Source of the DNA: Adenophora triphylla var. japonica
Taxonomy: Eukaryota > Streptophyta > Magnoliopsida > Asterales > Campanulaceae
Assembly (NCBI GenBank): GCA_022495995.1
Contig: JAFEMH010000079.1
Span: 434,001-498,000, forward strand
DNA: 64,000 nucleotides
Reading direction: 5' to 3'
Shown here: positions 50,341 through 62,030 of the stretch, one piece after another
How the letters are laid out: every line of letters begins with the position of its first letter
Numbering within the stretch: the stretch's first letter is position 1
Program-made: the position numbers and the translations under genes
Notes under the pieces: model-generated
Database searches by the model: none
Told to the model about the DNA's origin: nothing
What the model saw: only the letters and a program-made list of their open reading frames with translations

Positions 50341-51738
50341 ACAGCACTTTCAGAGATGAAGAAATTATGAATCAATGGAACATTTCTTTGGTCAACTAAA
50401 TAAAAAAAAAAGTATCTAGTACTCTATTAAAGAATCATTTTACTTGTATTAGAAACCACTACTGCTTCCGATAATTTGCTGTTTGCTGCTTCCAATGGCC
50501 ATGATCATGTCACGCACCCCCACTTGTTACACGAAATCTGCCCCTGGATGCAGTATCTCAACGATGTTGCCAGTGGTTTTTTCATACTGGTCGACACACG
50601 AGAAAAGAATTACAATCAAGTATACCGCCAATGTTTTTCTGACATTACAATTATTGATGGTCCAATTGACTAACTAGATTAGAACTGTTGGTAAGAAAAT
50701 CAAGATTTGTTGGTGAATTTAATAGCTTGAATTAGTGATTGCAGTTTGTAAATTGCAGGTTTAATAGAGCAAAAGAAAGAGAAACAAGGCGAAAATATTG
50801 TAAGAGAGACATAATTGAGACTTGTATGTGAAATTTTGGGAGTGTGACCGGAAAGTTCAGCAAATTCCACATGTTGTATTATTTCTATAATATTACATGT
50901 ATTATATTCAAATATGAGTGACTATATGACTGTATAGTCACTGTATGTTGTATTACTATAATACTACATGCAGTATTTTAAACTACTAGATAAAAGCTTA
51001 CGGGCATTGTGATTTAGACAGTAACTTACAAGGCAGACAATTTGTGCAAAAAATAAAGACTCTTGGGTCAAATTCTCGTGAAATTTTACCAACGTGTTTT
51101 TGTTTAATTTCGGAAAGTACATTAACTGAGAAATTTGTGTGCTACTTTCCCACAAATTCGTCTTCTACATACATTACAGCCTTTTTTGGATTCTTCCTAA
51201 CAGGCCTTGGGCGGGTGCCTCCCGTTTAGCCCTCCCTGGGTGTAGCATGCACTCCAAATGTTCCGATGCGAAATAAGATCATGTTTGTAGGTAAATTCTG
51301 TGGCGGATTTTTCGATGGAATTTATTGTTAAATGTGAAAAAAAAAATTAAAAAAATTGGGGGCATTGGTGCACCTGAGTTTGGTCTCTTCCGATGCTAAC
51401 GGTCGTTTCACTTCACATTTTTTTATTCTTTTCGGGGAAGCTGAGATCGATTTGTTTCAACTGAACTCAAAGAAAAATCAAAATCAAAATCAAATTGTAT
51501 TTTGTCAATCATGCTCAAAATCAAACTGTATTTAAGCTTAAAAAGTGATCTCATTTAAAGCATAAAAAAATGAAAGGAGTTTCAAATTATGAAGTGGTTT
51601 CAAGAATAAGGAAATGTGAAAAAGGCTATGTAAATATAAAGGTTTTAAAAAATGATGTATCGTTAGTGTGTATAGTTGAGTAAGAATTATAAAATGTGAC
51701 TTTCATAAATATAAATATAGAGGTAATAAAAAAAAAAA
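50341..51738. other. Intergenic region upstream of actin
   Basis: AT-rich. 50870-50985 contains a small inverted-repeat structure: AGTGACTATA and TATAGTCACT around 50917-50942, flanked by two copies of a TGTTGTATTA...ATACATG-type repeat, so possibly a tiny MITE. Short frames at 50476-50677 and 51044-51229 show no known domain. Confidence 0.35.
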
Positions 51739-51746
51739 GACAAATT

Positions 51747-52500
51747 AGGAGCTTAATGGTTCGATTCAAATCGGAGTTCGGAATCGAACCAAATTAAATC
51801 ATGCGATTTAGTTCGGTTTTCAAGTAATCGTGGTTTGGTTTGATTTGGTTAAAAAAATTGTCAAATCGTATGGTTCGATTTGGTCTGCGGTTTGAACCTC
51901 CAAACCATGGTTCGAGACCGAATCATCAAATCGAACCAATAAACCAAACCATCAAACCGTTCAATATTAAACATATATATGTATATTTTTCATTTTCACT
52001 TTACATTTAAATTTGAAAACCCCTAATTTTATTCATGGGTTTTAGGCCATAACTTTTTTTTCTTTTTGTTTATCTTATTGTAATAATGTTAATTCACTCT
52101 TTAGCACATACAATTACAATTACTCAAATGACATGTTATTATCATAAACATTGAAACACAATTTCAAGTTGTGTTTAAATACTAAATCTCTTATGTATGT
52201 TATGTTTGAAAAATTCAAACAGACATGACAATGAATTGTGTAGTTTGAAACCATGTTCTGATTAATGGTTTAAGCAATGTTCCATTTCATGGTTTGAACC
52301 GTGGTTTGAATTGTGTAAACCGCGGTTCGAACCGTAAAATCAAACCGCGGTTCGAACAAAACCGAACTAAATCATGGCGGTTTGATTCGGTTCGGTTTGA
52401 ATTTTTTCATGATTCGATTCGATTTGAGATTTTTTCTAACCGATAACTAGTGATTCGGTCCGTAAATTGGCTCAAACCAAATCGAACCATTTACACCCCC
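51747..52500. mobile_element. Non-autonomous hAT element, GGTTCG-rich
   Basis: Ends are AGGAGCTTAATGGTTCGATT on the left and, reversed, GGGGGTGTAAATGGTTCGAT on the right: decayed hAT-type inverted repeats. Candidate 8-bp TSDs are GACAAATT (51739-51746) and GACAAAAT (52503-52510). The interior is full of GGTTCGAACC/AAACCG words and has no transposase. Confidence 0.65.
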
Positions 52501-52510
52501 AAGACAAAAT

Positions 52511-53239
52511 TTTATGAGACAGTCTCACGATTCGATTGGGTTATTTGAGCAGGGTTATTTTTAGTTTTTAAAATTGTTACATTTTTAAAAATATAGCATT
52601 TCTAAAATGTTCATTATTGCACTATGAGCCGGTATGACAGAAAATCACTTCTAAAATAATTATTTCAAAATTTTGATACATTAGATAAGGAGTAATTCTT
52701 GTGAAAAATTAGTTTTTTTCAAAATGTTATAAAAAATTAGTTTTCAGAACTGTTCATCACTTTTATTAGTTAGATTTAATTCTTTAAAACTAATTTTTTT
52801 TTTATATTACGAAAAAATTAGATTTTACAAGATTTTGACTTAGATAGATAAGACAATTATTCTTTAAAGCGGGACAAAAGCAGATAATTGAGGGCCTTGA
52901 CAGACTAAGAAAAGGCATTCATGCCTCTTGCCTATGGTCCATATTCTACTCTTAATTTAAGCCAAAAATAGCAATCATTGCCTGTCCTGTTTTTTCCATT
53001 AAAAAGCCAGTAATGCCCCAAGTCGACTGATGAGTTTCCTAAGTTCCTCTTCTCTTAATTGATCAATAATGTGGGCCTTAGGAAACCTCACAATTAAAAT
53101 TAACTTGATAGGTTTTATCCAACCTAAATTAATCTTACTTTTACCTTTTTAAAATTATTATTTTTTATTATTTTAAAATAATCTCTTCATCACATTTGAA
53201 ATTGCAAGAAAATTATTGTAAATTGTTGTACAGGAAGAG
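52511..53239. other. AT-rich intergenic DNA
   Basis: No gene or clear repeat recognised. Confidence 0.3.
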
Positions 53240-53284
53240 TATACTCCCTCCGTCCGGATTTAAACTACACTTTCTACCCAAAAG

Positions 53285-53430
53285 CAGTGGCGAATTTAGA
53301 CCCCATCAATTTTTCTTTTCAGTGGAGGTGAATATAGTAAATTCGAAAATCGCAAATGGTCAATTTGTAAAAATTATAGAAGTCAGAGAGAGGGAATGAA
53401 CCGTCCTCAATAGGCCTAGTTCCGCCCCTG
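53285..53430. mobile_element. hAT-type MITE, CAGTGGCG...CGCCCCTG ends
   Basis: 146 bp starting CAGTGGCGAATTTAGAC and ending CTAGTTCCGCCCCTG, imperfect inverted repeats. Flanked by CCAAAAG at 53278-53284 and 53431-53437. Inserted in the MITE above. Confidence 0.7.
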
Positions 53431-53704
53431 CCAAAAGGGTGTTCCATTGCATGATTCATCTTTACTAAAATGGTAAAAAAATATAGGTATCACTTGTTAA
53501 TCTCACTCATTTTTTCTCTCACGTACTTAAATTAGGGGTTCACTTGTCAATATCACTCAATTTTTTCTCTCACAGATTTAAATTGGGGATCTCATTTGTC
53601 ATAACTCATACGCACTCACTTTCTCCCTCTTACAACCTTTTTTCCACCCCTTTTTTTAAAAAAAATCTTGCGCCAAAGAAAAATGATGAAGCTATTGGTG
53701 GGAT

Positions 53705-54422
53705 TAGAGCTGTCAATTCGGAAATACGGGACGGGACGGGACAAAATTATGTTGTCCCACGACGGGAACGAGACAAAACGGGACGGGACTAAAATACTTC
53801 GTCCCATCCCGTCCCATTTGCGGGACGCGGGATCCCGCGAAACAATGCGAGACCCATTAACTAGGAGGGATAAGCGTTGACTAGGTGTCAAGATATATTT
53901 ATGATGGAAACTTGTCTTGGTTTGGACTCATTGATATATTTCTTATTTTTTGAATCTCAGCCACAGATTCTCATGGCAATGTCTAGAGATGGATTGCTGC
54001 CACCATTCTTTGCAGAAGTTAACAAGCGCAGCCAAGTTCCCATCAAGAGCACTATTTTTACTGGAATAACCGCTGCATCCTTGGCATTCTGCATTGAAGT
54101 TGAACAGTTGACAGGGATGATACATGTATACTCTGCTGCAAAAGATATCATTATGTGCGTATTGTTATATTTTTGGAGAATACCTATTTGCTATGTTTGT
54201 TTAATTGTTGTAATTCCTGAAAAGATCATAAATTGAACGTCGCGGGACGGGAACGGAATTGGCGGGACCGCACTATGTTGTCCCGCAACGGAAATGGGAC
54301 GAGACGGTATGGGACGAAACAGGACGGGGCTAAAATACTCCGTCTCATCCCGTCCCAAATCTATTGCGGGACGGGACGTCCCGACGGGACCGTCCTGACG
54401 ACGTCCCAACTTGACGGCTCTA
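53705..54422. mobile_element. Pack-hAT element (718 bp)
   Basis: Ends TAGAGCTGTCAATTCGG and, reversed, TAGAGCCGTCAAGTTGGG. A perfect 8-bp TSD GGTGGGAT lies at 53697-53704 and 54423-54430. Both subterminal regions consist of GACGGGACGGG-type repeats. The centre carries a host exon. Confidence 0.9.
53961..54120 (+). pseudogene. Captured cationic amino acid transporter exon
   Basis: After a CTCAG acceptor, about 53 codons read PQILMAMSRDGLLPPFFAEV, NKRSQVPIKSTIFTGITAA and SLAFCIEVEQLTGM. This matches a cytosolic loop and the following membrane helix of plant CAT-family (APC superfamily) transporters. The match ends after GM. Only a fragment is present, so no transporter is made. Confidence 0.85.
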
Positions 54423-54440
54423 GGTGGGATGGAAGAAGTA

Positions 54441-55663
54441 TAATATTAAGGTGATCTTAGTGTGGATAATGAGATAAAAGGGAAAATGTGAGATAGAAAA
54501 TAGTAAGTGAGTTATTGTTGTGAGTATGATAAGTGGATCCCATTGTTTAAAAAATATTAAAATCTTATCATTTTGAAATTTTGCAATTTTAAGTGGGACA
54601 TCCAAAATAACAAATTAATTTTTTTCTAGTTTAAATAATAAAAACTGCTCTTTTATTTCAAATTAAAATTATAGTTGACAATTTAAAACATTTTAAGTAT
54701 TTATTGTAAATCCTTTTGTTCATGCCAATTTAAGTAAGCTCACATTAATATCACACTTTCTTCGTTCCGAAATAGTTTCACTTATTTTATAATTAACTTA
54801 ATTAATTAGAAATTAATAATAATATCTCATTCCAACTACTGATATATAATATAAAACTTTTTTTTTTCAAAAAATCATCAATTAACTGCAATCATCCCAC
54901 TACAAATTACATATTTTTATTATTTGTTATTCCGAATGAACTTTGAGCTATAATTTGATTATGATTTAGTAATTGTTATTCATGCCTTGCGTTCATGCTA
55001 ATTTAAGTAATCTCACATTAATATCACACTTTCTTTGTTCCGGAATAGTTTCACTTTAATTTTATAATTAACTAAATTAATTAGACATTAATAATAGTAA
55101 TATTTCATTCCAATTATTGATATATAATTTTAAACATTTTTTTTTCAAGAAAACATCAATTAACTGCATTTATAATAATTTTATTAATAGTATTGTTAAT
55201 GATGAATCAATAATAAAATTCATTTAAAATTGCAAAAAAAAAAAAAATCATATTTTAGAACAATTGTAATTAAATTTTGATTAAATTAATCCGCAAAACG
55301 AAAAAACAATTTTAAATTCAATTGATTTGATATAAAATTAAAGTAAAGTTGATTTGATATAAAATTAAAGTAAAATTGATTATTTTTTTTCTGAAGACAA
55401 CACATACTTGCATTAAAGATTAATAAAATTCAAAAAGTCTGAAATTCCACTTTAAAGTCTTAAAGTCTGAGATTTCATCTCAAAATTAATTGACGTTAAG
55501 AGAAGTGATCCAAAATCTTTATATGTCATAGGTAAAAATTTTCAATTCTCGATGTGCAATAGTACATCTAACAAAAATAACGCTCTATAACTGTTAGATT
55601 ATCATTTCCAATATAATTCATCGCAAAATTTATCGAATGAGGATCAGTTTTGACACTAACAAG
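54441..55663. repeat. AT-rich spacer with a 180-bp direct duplication
   Basis: 54717-54893 and 54988-55168 are diverged direct copies (both contain CACATTAATATCACACTTTC and AATAGTTTCACTT). 54450-54610 looks like a decayed Stowaway interior (ATGATAAGTGGATCCCAT). No gene. Confidence 0.55.
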
Positions 55664-55911
55664 ACACTTCATCCGTCCCACAATAATTCATAAAAAGATT
55701 TTTTTTGGGCGTTTCACAATAATTTGCATTTTTTCAAAATGGAAATGAGACTCACTTTTCTCTACTCACAACACTTTTTAAATTTACTATTCTCTCCACT
55801 CATTTTTTCTTCTATTTACTTTTACACTCACAATATATTACATTTATCACCATTTACTTTAATTCTCATGCCAACATAAAGAATATGTAAAATTGTGAAA
55901 CGGAAGGAGTA
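55664..55911. mobile_element. Stowaway-type MITE
   Basis: Left CACTTCATCCGTCCCACAAT and right ATTGTGAAACGGAAGGAGTA, about 248 bp. Confidence 0.75.
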
Positions 55912-56975
55912 TTCATATATAGTTGGGGCCATGTTCTAGAAAAAAGCAAAAATTATAAGTCAGTGCGTCTTGTACGGGACACACTTTTTTGGCCTTATAG
56001 GAGTACCCGCTTTACAATTTACATTATCTTCTTCTCTCTCTCTAATCTTGATTGATCAATCAATTGCCAAAATAAGTACTATTTATATCTAATTATTACA
56101 AGGTGAATTTTAAGAACAATAAAAGTGGAATGAATAATATTACGTGTAAAAAAAAATAAAAAATCATAGATTTTGATCGGTATAAATCGAGTAAATCGAG
56201 ATATGAACCTGGGCTACGTCGGGCTAGGCCCAATGAATTAAGTCCAAAATATAATTCATACAAGTCTTAAATACGACATAGGGAGTGAGGTTTCCCTACC
56301 TTTGCTTGTTTTGCCTCCTCGTCATTGTCACTATGTCGACCTAGACATAGCAGTGTGTATTATGACTAATGCCCAACAAAACTGCACGCAGACGAGGCAT
56401 CATCATCTATGCCGAGAAAGGCATCCCTCAAGCCTCAAGGCCGAGCAAGACCTCCCTTTGAGACGATGAGCCCTCATCGGTTGTCAATAAAACAAGGAAA
56501 TGGGCTTTCATATCCTTCACAACTCTCTTCCTCGGCTCTATTTAGGTCGACCAGGCCACGTACGACGAGGAACACGCCTCCAAAGCGCACGTGCAGAATA
56601 TATTGCCTAATCCTATTAAAATAAGGACTATGAACAGTTATAATCCTCCTAGAATCATAACCTTATTTCACACACTCTCTTATCCAACAAGGACTCTATG
56701 TCAAAAGATAGAACATTGTTTTTGACTCTAGCGCCTAGGCGGAGTCTAATCGAGATTAGTCGGAACCTAGGCGAGGCTTAGATCTAGGCGTTGGAGAGGA
56801 GCCTAAACTCTTGTCAATTTATTTCTTCCTCTAAACACAAATACTTACTCTCACGCCGGAGAGTATTCGCCGGTGAAGCCCCGACTTAGTTTACGTGTTT
56901 GTTCATTTTTTTCAGGCAATTCATTCATCCAGAATACAACCTGTCGTTGAATTTGGGCTAATCCGAAAATTTTTG
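55912..56975 (+). mobile_element. Second Tat-type fragment: uninterrupted LTR/leader
   Basis: Matches 3839-4480 joined to 18653-18862 joined to 26279-26390, and so gives the empty site for both insertions. It has an extra 55 bp near 55957-56012 and about 70 bp of CGCCTAGGCG-rich sequence near 56729-56803 that copy 1 lacks. Truncated at about 56975 in the gag leader. Confidence 0.85.
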
Positions 56976-57609
56976 GCATTACCAGATTTTGATCTTAAAT
57001 ACTATTATTGATCGTTGATTAAACAAAATATCTCAAATGGCGAAGTCAAAAAATTTCATTAATTGGGACAAAATTTGCAAAAAGTTTCAGCAAAAACAAA
57101 TTAAAATTTTAGTATATTTTTTCTTTTGTTTCAAATGTAGCAAATTTCAATAAATTCTCAAAAGTATGAACATTTTGCATTAATAAAAAATAATTTAACC
57201 GATCGCCGCCTTTGCCTATGAATTTTAATCCACCTTAATAAAAATAAGATCGACACTTCAAAGTAATAAAAATTACAGTTAGATCCGAAACGAACTAACC
57301 TCTCGTATGGAAAGAAATCATATTTCACTTGAGCTAGATAGAAGTATTCATCAAAACTTTGGTTTACTACAATATTTATTTGGCAAGCTGTAAATATCAT
57401 ATCATAAATACCATTGAACACACCTTAATAAAAACAAAACATGCTCATGAGTTATAATAAAAGCTTCTAAAGATCCGACCCTTTATACATTCGGGTCTTA
57501 CCCATGGGCCACCCATTTTCTACAAGCCTTCTTCCATTTTTGTACACTACCTCTCAAAATATCCCCAACCCCAAAAAAGAAAAAAGATAAAAAAGTGAAA
57601 TCATCAAAA
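56976..57609. other. Intergenic, downstream of the F-box gene
   Basis: AT-rich. The minus-strand frame at 57158-57421 has no recognisable domain. The part nearest 57609 is probably the F-box gene 3' UTR. Confidence 0.3.
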
Positions 57610-58653
57610 TCATATCTCTACTTGGCATCCATATTGCACAAAACCCGAGAACTCATCGGGTACACTCAACTTAACCAATTTACCATTTTGCCCTTCCTTC
57701 TTCATTGTATAAATCCCTTGGGCCGCACCTTGGTGGGCCGACCCGGTTAGCAAAACTTGATTACCTAGGTCCAGCCCAAACGCTGCAACTTGAACCGCTG
57801 AGTCCGTTTCGGCCCAGCTTGTAATATCCCCATTCTGCCCCACCGCCACTCGTCCCCGCGGACACTCTCCTGCCTTCCAAGTATCTTCCACGCGCCTCCA
57901 CTCTCCGGTCTCCATATCCAACACCTCCGCACTGCTCTTGAACCTCCCTTGACTATCCGTATCGTACCCGCTCACGACCCAAAACTCCGACCCGATTACA
58001 ACCCCTTCGCACTCGTCTCGCTCTTCACTCAACTGAGTCAGCTCAGTCCACTCGTCCATCCCCAAATCGTACACCCACGCCGTTTTCAAAGCGTTCTTCC
58101 CGTCGTCGTGACCGCCGGCGATGAATATTTTCCCGTTATAGGCTCCGACGGCGAAGAACGATCGGCTGGACGGCAATTCCTTCCGCTGAGTCCACCTCCG
58201 AGTAGTGAAATCATACACAAAAACATCCCTAACTGGTTTATAACTCGCCGGATTCCAACCGCCTAATACCACCAGCTTCCCCTCCGAGCTAGTCACCTGA
58301 CAAAACAACGGCAACCCATCTGGGTATTTCGGGACCGGTTCAATCTGGTCCCACTCCCCACTCACCGGATCGAATACGGACAACCCGTATTTAGTCTGCT
58401 TCACTGGCTTCGAACACGAGCCCGAACCTATCGGAAAAGGAACGGATTGCACAAGACAAGCGACTCTATGGGTGAAGCCAGTTTGCTTTCGATGATAGTA
58501 AAAGTCTCTGCTATGAAGGAGACGGCGCCACCGTTGACAGACTGTGGAAGCGACGCCATGGGCTTCGTAGTGTAATCGGGTAAGGCAATCGAGTGCGATT
58601 TCTTCGGGTAAACCCGGGATTAACTCAGTGAACTCGGTTAACTGTTGATTCAT
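57610..58653 (-). CDS. F-box/kelch-repeat protein (347 aa), KFB01/KFB20-like
   Basis: Single intact exon. Residues 12-52 are an F-box (LIPGLPEEIALDCLTRLHYE then STVCQRWRRLL), which binds SKP1 to form an SCF ubiquitin ligase. Three clear kelch repeats follow at about 119-165, 166-213 and 214-263 (GGWNPASYKPVRDVFVYD, AGGHDDGKNALKTAWVYD, SGYDTDSQGRFKSSAEVLD), forming the substrate-binding propeller. Length and layout fit the Arabidopsis At1g15670/At1g80440 group, whose members target phenylalanine ammonia-lyase and type-B cytokinin response regulators for degradation. The start at 58653 places the F-box at its usual distance from the N-terminus. The substrate of this copy is inferred, not shown. 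Confidence 0.93.
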   Translation of the reverse strand: MNQQLTEFTELIPGLPEEIALDCLTRLHYEAHGVASTVCQRWRRLLHSRDFYYHRKQTGFTHRVACLVQSVPFPIGSGSCSKPVKQTKYGLSVFDPVSGEWDQIEPVPKYPDGLPLFCQVTSSEGKLVVLGGWNPASYKPVRDVFVYDFTTRRWTQRKELPSSRSFFAVGAYNGKIFIAGGHDDGKNALKTAWVYDLGMDEWTELTQLSEERDECEGVVIGSEFWVVSGYDTDSQGRFKSSAEVLDMETGEWRRVEDTWKAGECPRGRVAVGQNGDITSWAETDSAVQVAAFGLDLGNQVLLTGSAHQGAAQGIYTMKKEGQNGKLVKLSVPDEFSGFVQYGCQVEI

Positions 58654-58723
58654 TCTAGAAGGATTTTATGGAGATTAAGGAAAGGAAAATTTGTGTGTGG
58701 GAAAGTGGGGATTGGATTTGGGG

Positions 58724-58731
58724 TATTTATA
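58724..58731 (-). promoter_or_regulatory. TATA box of the F-box/kelch gene
   Basis: On the minus strand CCCTATAAATACCCC lies about 71-78 bases upstream of the ATG, a normal plant core-promoter position. Confidence 0.75.
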
Positions 58732-58739
58732 GGGAAGAA

Positions 58740-59617
58740 AATGAAGAAAGAGACAGAGTTGATTAGGGATGGGGAGGGATAAAGATGTTGATTTTGATTT
58801 TTGGGTTAAATAAGTTTTTTCTTATTTGTCTTTAATTCTTAATTAATATTCCCTCCGTTCCACTTCAAGTGAGTCATGATATAAATGCATGCTTCTTAAA
58901 AAAATGTATAAAAAATTGAAAGTGATTAGAAGATTAAAGGAAAGGGATTATAAAAGTTAAAAACATTTAATAGGAGAGAGAATGAGTGTGAGGAATAGTA
59001 AGTTAATAAATGATTTTTTTATAAATATGTTAAAATTATAAGGATATAATGAATTTTTTTTAAGTGTCCTTGTGAGTGGTGATAGAAGACCAGCTTATGC
59101 AGTCGAGTCGACAGGAATTCAAGTATTGTATATTGCAATTTTTTGAAACTTGAACTTACTTGTGTAAGATAAAAAGAATATATTTTCTCCAGAGTTCATG
59201 ATAAATTTCATTTATTGGTTTGGCCCGCCTGACCTACTAACCTGGTTGGTTAGGTTGGATTGACCTATTTCTAGCTTACCAGAAATTTGGCCCATTCTGT
59301 CCAATTTTTAGTGGATTTTGACGGGTTGAACTCACCTCACCCCATTTCGATAGCCGTATTAATAGCGCTATGCAAATCCCGGCTCATAAACAAAGTTTTC
59401 AAACCTATGGGACTGCACAATGCGGCCCATAGTCAATCTGTTGTTTATGCGCCCGTGAAGGCTCTGGATTCCACTGATTTCCAAAATGTCAATAACTCAA
59501 ATTGACTACCAACTGCTTCCTCTGTCTCACTCTGATAAGTTTAACACTCTTCAGTTCTTTGGGCATCCCATTGTCATTGATGATGAGTCTCACTTTCCCA
59601 ACATAAAAATTCAATAA
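58740..59617. other. Promoter-distal region with a decayed MITE
   Basis: 58847-59085 begins TATTCCCTCCGTTCCACTTC and has GAGAGAGAATGAGTG-type interior, so it is a Stowaway relative with a decayed right end. 59086-59617 contains no supported gene. Confidence 0.45.
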
Positions 59618-59799
59618 TACTCCCTCCGTTCCTGAAAGATTATCTCATTTGTCATTTTAACTTATCTCAAAAAGTATGCCCCATTTCTAAACTTAGGCAT
59701 GAATGTTAGTGCAAATCTACTAAGATACAAGAAGGTGAAGCTCTTTCTTAATAATTGCAAAATGTACAACAAGACAATCTTTTAGGGACGGAGAGAGTA
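59618..59799. mobile_element. Stowaway-type MITE (182 bp)
   Basis: TACTCCCTCCGTTCCTGAAA and, at the right, AGGGACGGAGAGAGTA, with complementary AGATTATCTC / GACAATCTT inside. Confidence 0.8.
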
Positions 59800-59890
59800 T
59801 TTTTTATTAATTAGATTTATTTATCATACTTATAACAACTATTCAATAATTATTTTTATCCCACTTTTTCTGTTCTACCCACTCATATAA

Positions 59891-60465
59891 TACTCCCTCT
59901 ATCCCGTTTGAAATGACACAAATTTTCTTTTTTGGCGTCCCATTTGAAATGACACAATCCAAAAATGAAAAGTTTTTTATTACTTCTTTATTTGTGGGAT
60001 CCACTTGTCATACTCTCACAATAAATACTCCCTCCGTCCCACCTTAGTGTAGACTAAGGTGGTGGGCACAATAACTAAGGAATATTATTAAGATAATGAA
60101 AATGTGTGATAGAAAATGAAGAGAGAGAATGAGTGGAGTGAATAGTAGGTTGGTTGAATAAATTGTATGGTGAAAAATAAAGAGAGAGAATGAGTGGGTG
60201 GGGTAGGGAAAATAAAAAATAATAAAAAACTTTCTAATTTTGGCAGTCTACACTAAGGTGGGACGGACGAAAAAGGAAAAAAGTCTACACTAAGGTGGGA
60301 CGGAGGGAGTATTCACTAACTATTTTCTATCCCACTTTCTCTTTCCTACATCACCTTTCACTCACAACATTTATTTCACTATACACTTTTTCTCTTTCCT
60401 ATATTACTTTTCTTAATTCCCGTGCGAAGCATAACATTATCCTTTCGGACGGGACGGAAGGAGTA
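59891..60465. mobile_element. Stowaway-type MITE, family X, interrupted
   Basis: TACTCCCTCTATCCCGTTTG to GACGGGACGGAAGGAGTA. Collinear, in reverse, with the uninterrupted element at 62031-62325 apart from the insertion 60026-60311. Confidence 0.85.
60026..60311. mobile_element. Stowaway-type MITE, family Y, nested
   Basis: 286 bp with near-perfect 30-bp inverted ends (TACTCCCTCCGTCCCACCTT and its complement ending GGGACGGAGGGAGTA). Inserted at TA within family X. Confidence 0.92.
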
Positions 60466-61362
60466 TACTTTTATAAAACTTTTTTTTTAAATACTGTACA
60501 CTCTCATTTTTTGAAGTTATCAATGAAACGGAGGGCGAACATAATCATTTTTCTAGATTTTCATGATTTATCTAAGATACAAGGCATACTTTAACAAATA
60601 ATAGTTTTAATAATAGTGTATTAGTAACAAATTTTAAAAATTCATAAAGATAATTAAAATGTATTAAATTTATTAAATGATCATTTAAGTTAACTAATGA
60701 ATATAAGACTCTATAATACTATTATTGAGCACCTAACATAATCCTTGAATTTTTTAGTAGGACTGTGATAAGCTAAGAAAATCCAAATTTTTGTGTTTAG
60801 TGGGTCAATGTGTGACGTATAATACTAATACTATTACTATATTATTATTAAGCACTATTTTTATTTTATTAATGATAGATAAAATGTCACTGAAACTACA
60901 TTAATTGACCTATAAATAAATTATTATATTATTTAACAAGATTCAAACTCACTGAATCCACAATAAAATTTAATATTGAATACCATCAAAAAAATATTTT
61001 TTTTTATTTTTTTTGTAAACTAGAGAATTGATCCATGGTAATTTAGCATTCTATTTTGTAGATAAGAATGAGAGGTTGGATATTGAAATGTAATACACAT
61101 TGGACATGGAGATGGACATGGACATGGACATGTGGACACGTGGCATGGACATGGACATGGATAAGAAAGAAGGGAGAGATGAGGAAAACAGGAAAGTAAG
61201 GTCTATTAATTTGCAGGTTTAAGGAATTGGATAAGGGACCGTTTGGAAGATTTTTTTTTTCAGAAATTGAGATTACGTGGGGCACAACACCCAAGGATTC
61301 AATGATCAATTAATTATCCATCTTTATCCCGTCGCCGCCGGTATCAAGTTGCGGTAATTATC
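60466..61362. other. AT-rich spacer with GGACAT microsatellite
   Basis: 61099-61160 is a (GGACAT)n-like repeat (ATGGACATGGACATGGACAT). The rest is AT-rich, with no supported gene; the His/Val-repeat frame on the minus strand is an artefact of the microsatellite. Confidence 0.6.
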
Positions 61363-61642
61363 TACTCCCTCTCTCTGTCCCGCTATAAATCGCACACTTT
61401 TTATTTTGGGCGTTTCATTACAAACCGTACACTTTCTAAAATGGCAAAAAAATTTTACTATTCCCTCCACTCATTCTCTCCTACATTATTTTAATACTCA
61501 CAACACCATTATAATTTACTATTCCCTTCACTCATTCTCTCTCATATTTTACTTTTACACTCACAACATTTATATCATTATTTTTTTCCTTAATCCCCGC
61601 GAAAATAGTAACAATGCGGTTACTAGCGGGACGGAGGGAGTA
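61363..61642. mobile_element. Stowaway-type MITE, family Z copy 1
   Basis: TACTCCCTCTCTCTGTCCCG to GCGGGACGGAGGGAGTA, 280 bp. It shares its interior (CGTTTCATTACAAACCG, CTAAAATGGCAAA) with 62527-62807. Confidence 0.85.
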
Positions 61643-62030
61643 TAGTATAAATCACACTACAGTGTGAACAGTATTAGTATTATGAACAGTATCAAATGTC
61701 AAATTTTTCATTTTACCTTTATTAAGTTGTCCTTTTTCTATTTTGCCCTTAAAAAAAATTTAATTAAAAAAAAACACATATTCTCGGATACGGGCTTTTA
61801 CTAGTAATTTATATGTCAGTATAAATGTTAATTATAATTGTTTAAATTTTTAATTATCTTTAATATTATTAATACTAAAAATAATATTTTTAATGTTTCC
61901 TACTAATAATTGAAATTTCATATAGTTATAATTAAAGTTTAATAAAATTGAAATTTCATATAGTCATATAGTGAAATTAGTTTTTGGGACAAATGAATTA
62001 ATTTTTTTCATTAATATATCGTCTATAATA
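61643..62030. other. AT-rich spacer
   Basis: No gene or clear repeat recognised. Confidence 0.3.

Larger units (their letters stand above)
53240..54440. mobile_element. Stowaway-type MITE with two hAT-type insertions
   Basis: Left end TACTCCCTCCGTCC at about 53240 and right end GTGGGATGGAAGAAGTA ending about 54440. Removing 53285-53430 and 53705-54422 (plus one copy of each TSD) leaves an element of about 320 bp, a normal size. The right end is decayed. Confidence 0.65.

Noticed and set aside
50476..50677. Two overlapping short frames upstream of actin
   Set aside because: Neither has a recognisable domain, and both could be chance. Kept as intergenic.
57158..57421. 87-aa minus-strand frame downstream of the F-box gene
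   Set aside because: AT-rich, no domain, and no splice or promoter support. Likely a chance frame.
61043..61309. His-Val repeat protein on the minus strand
   Set aside because: It is the GGACAT microsatellite read backwards. No start context or conserved domain.
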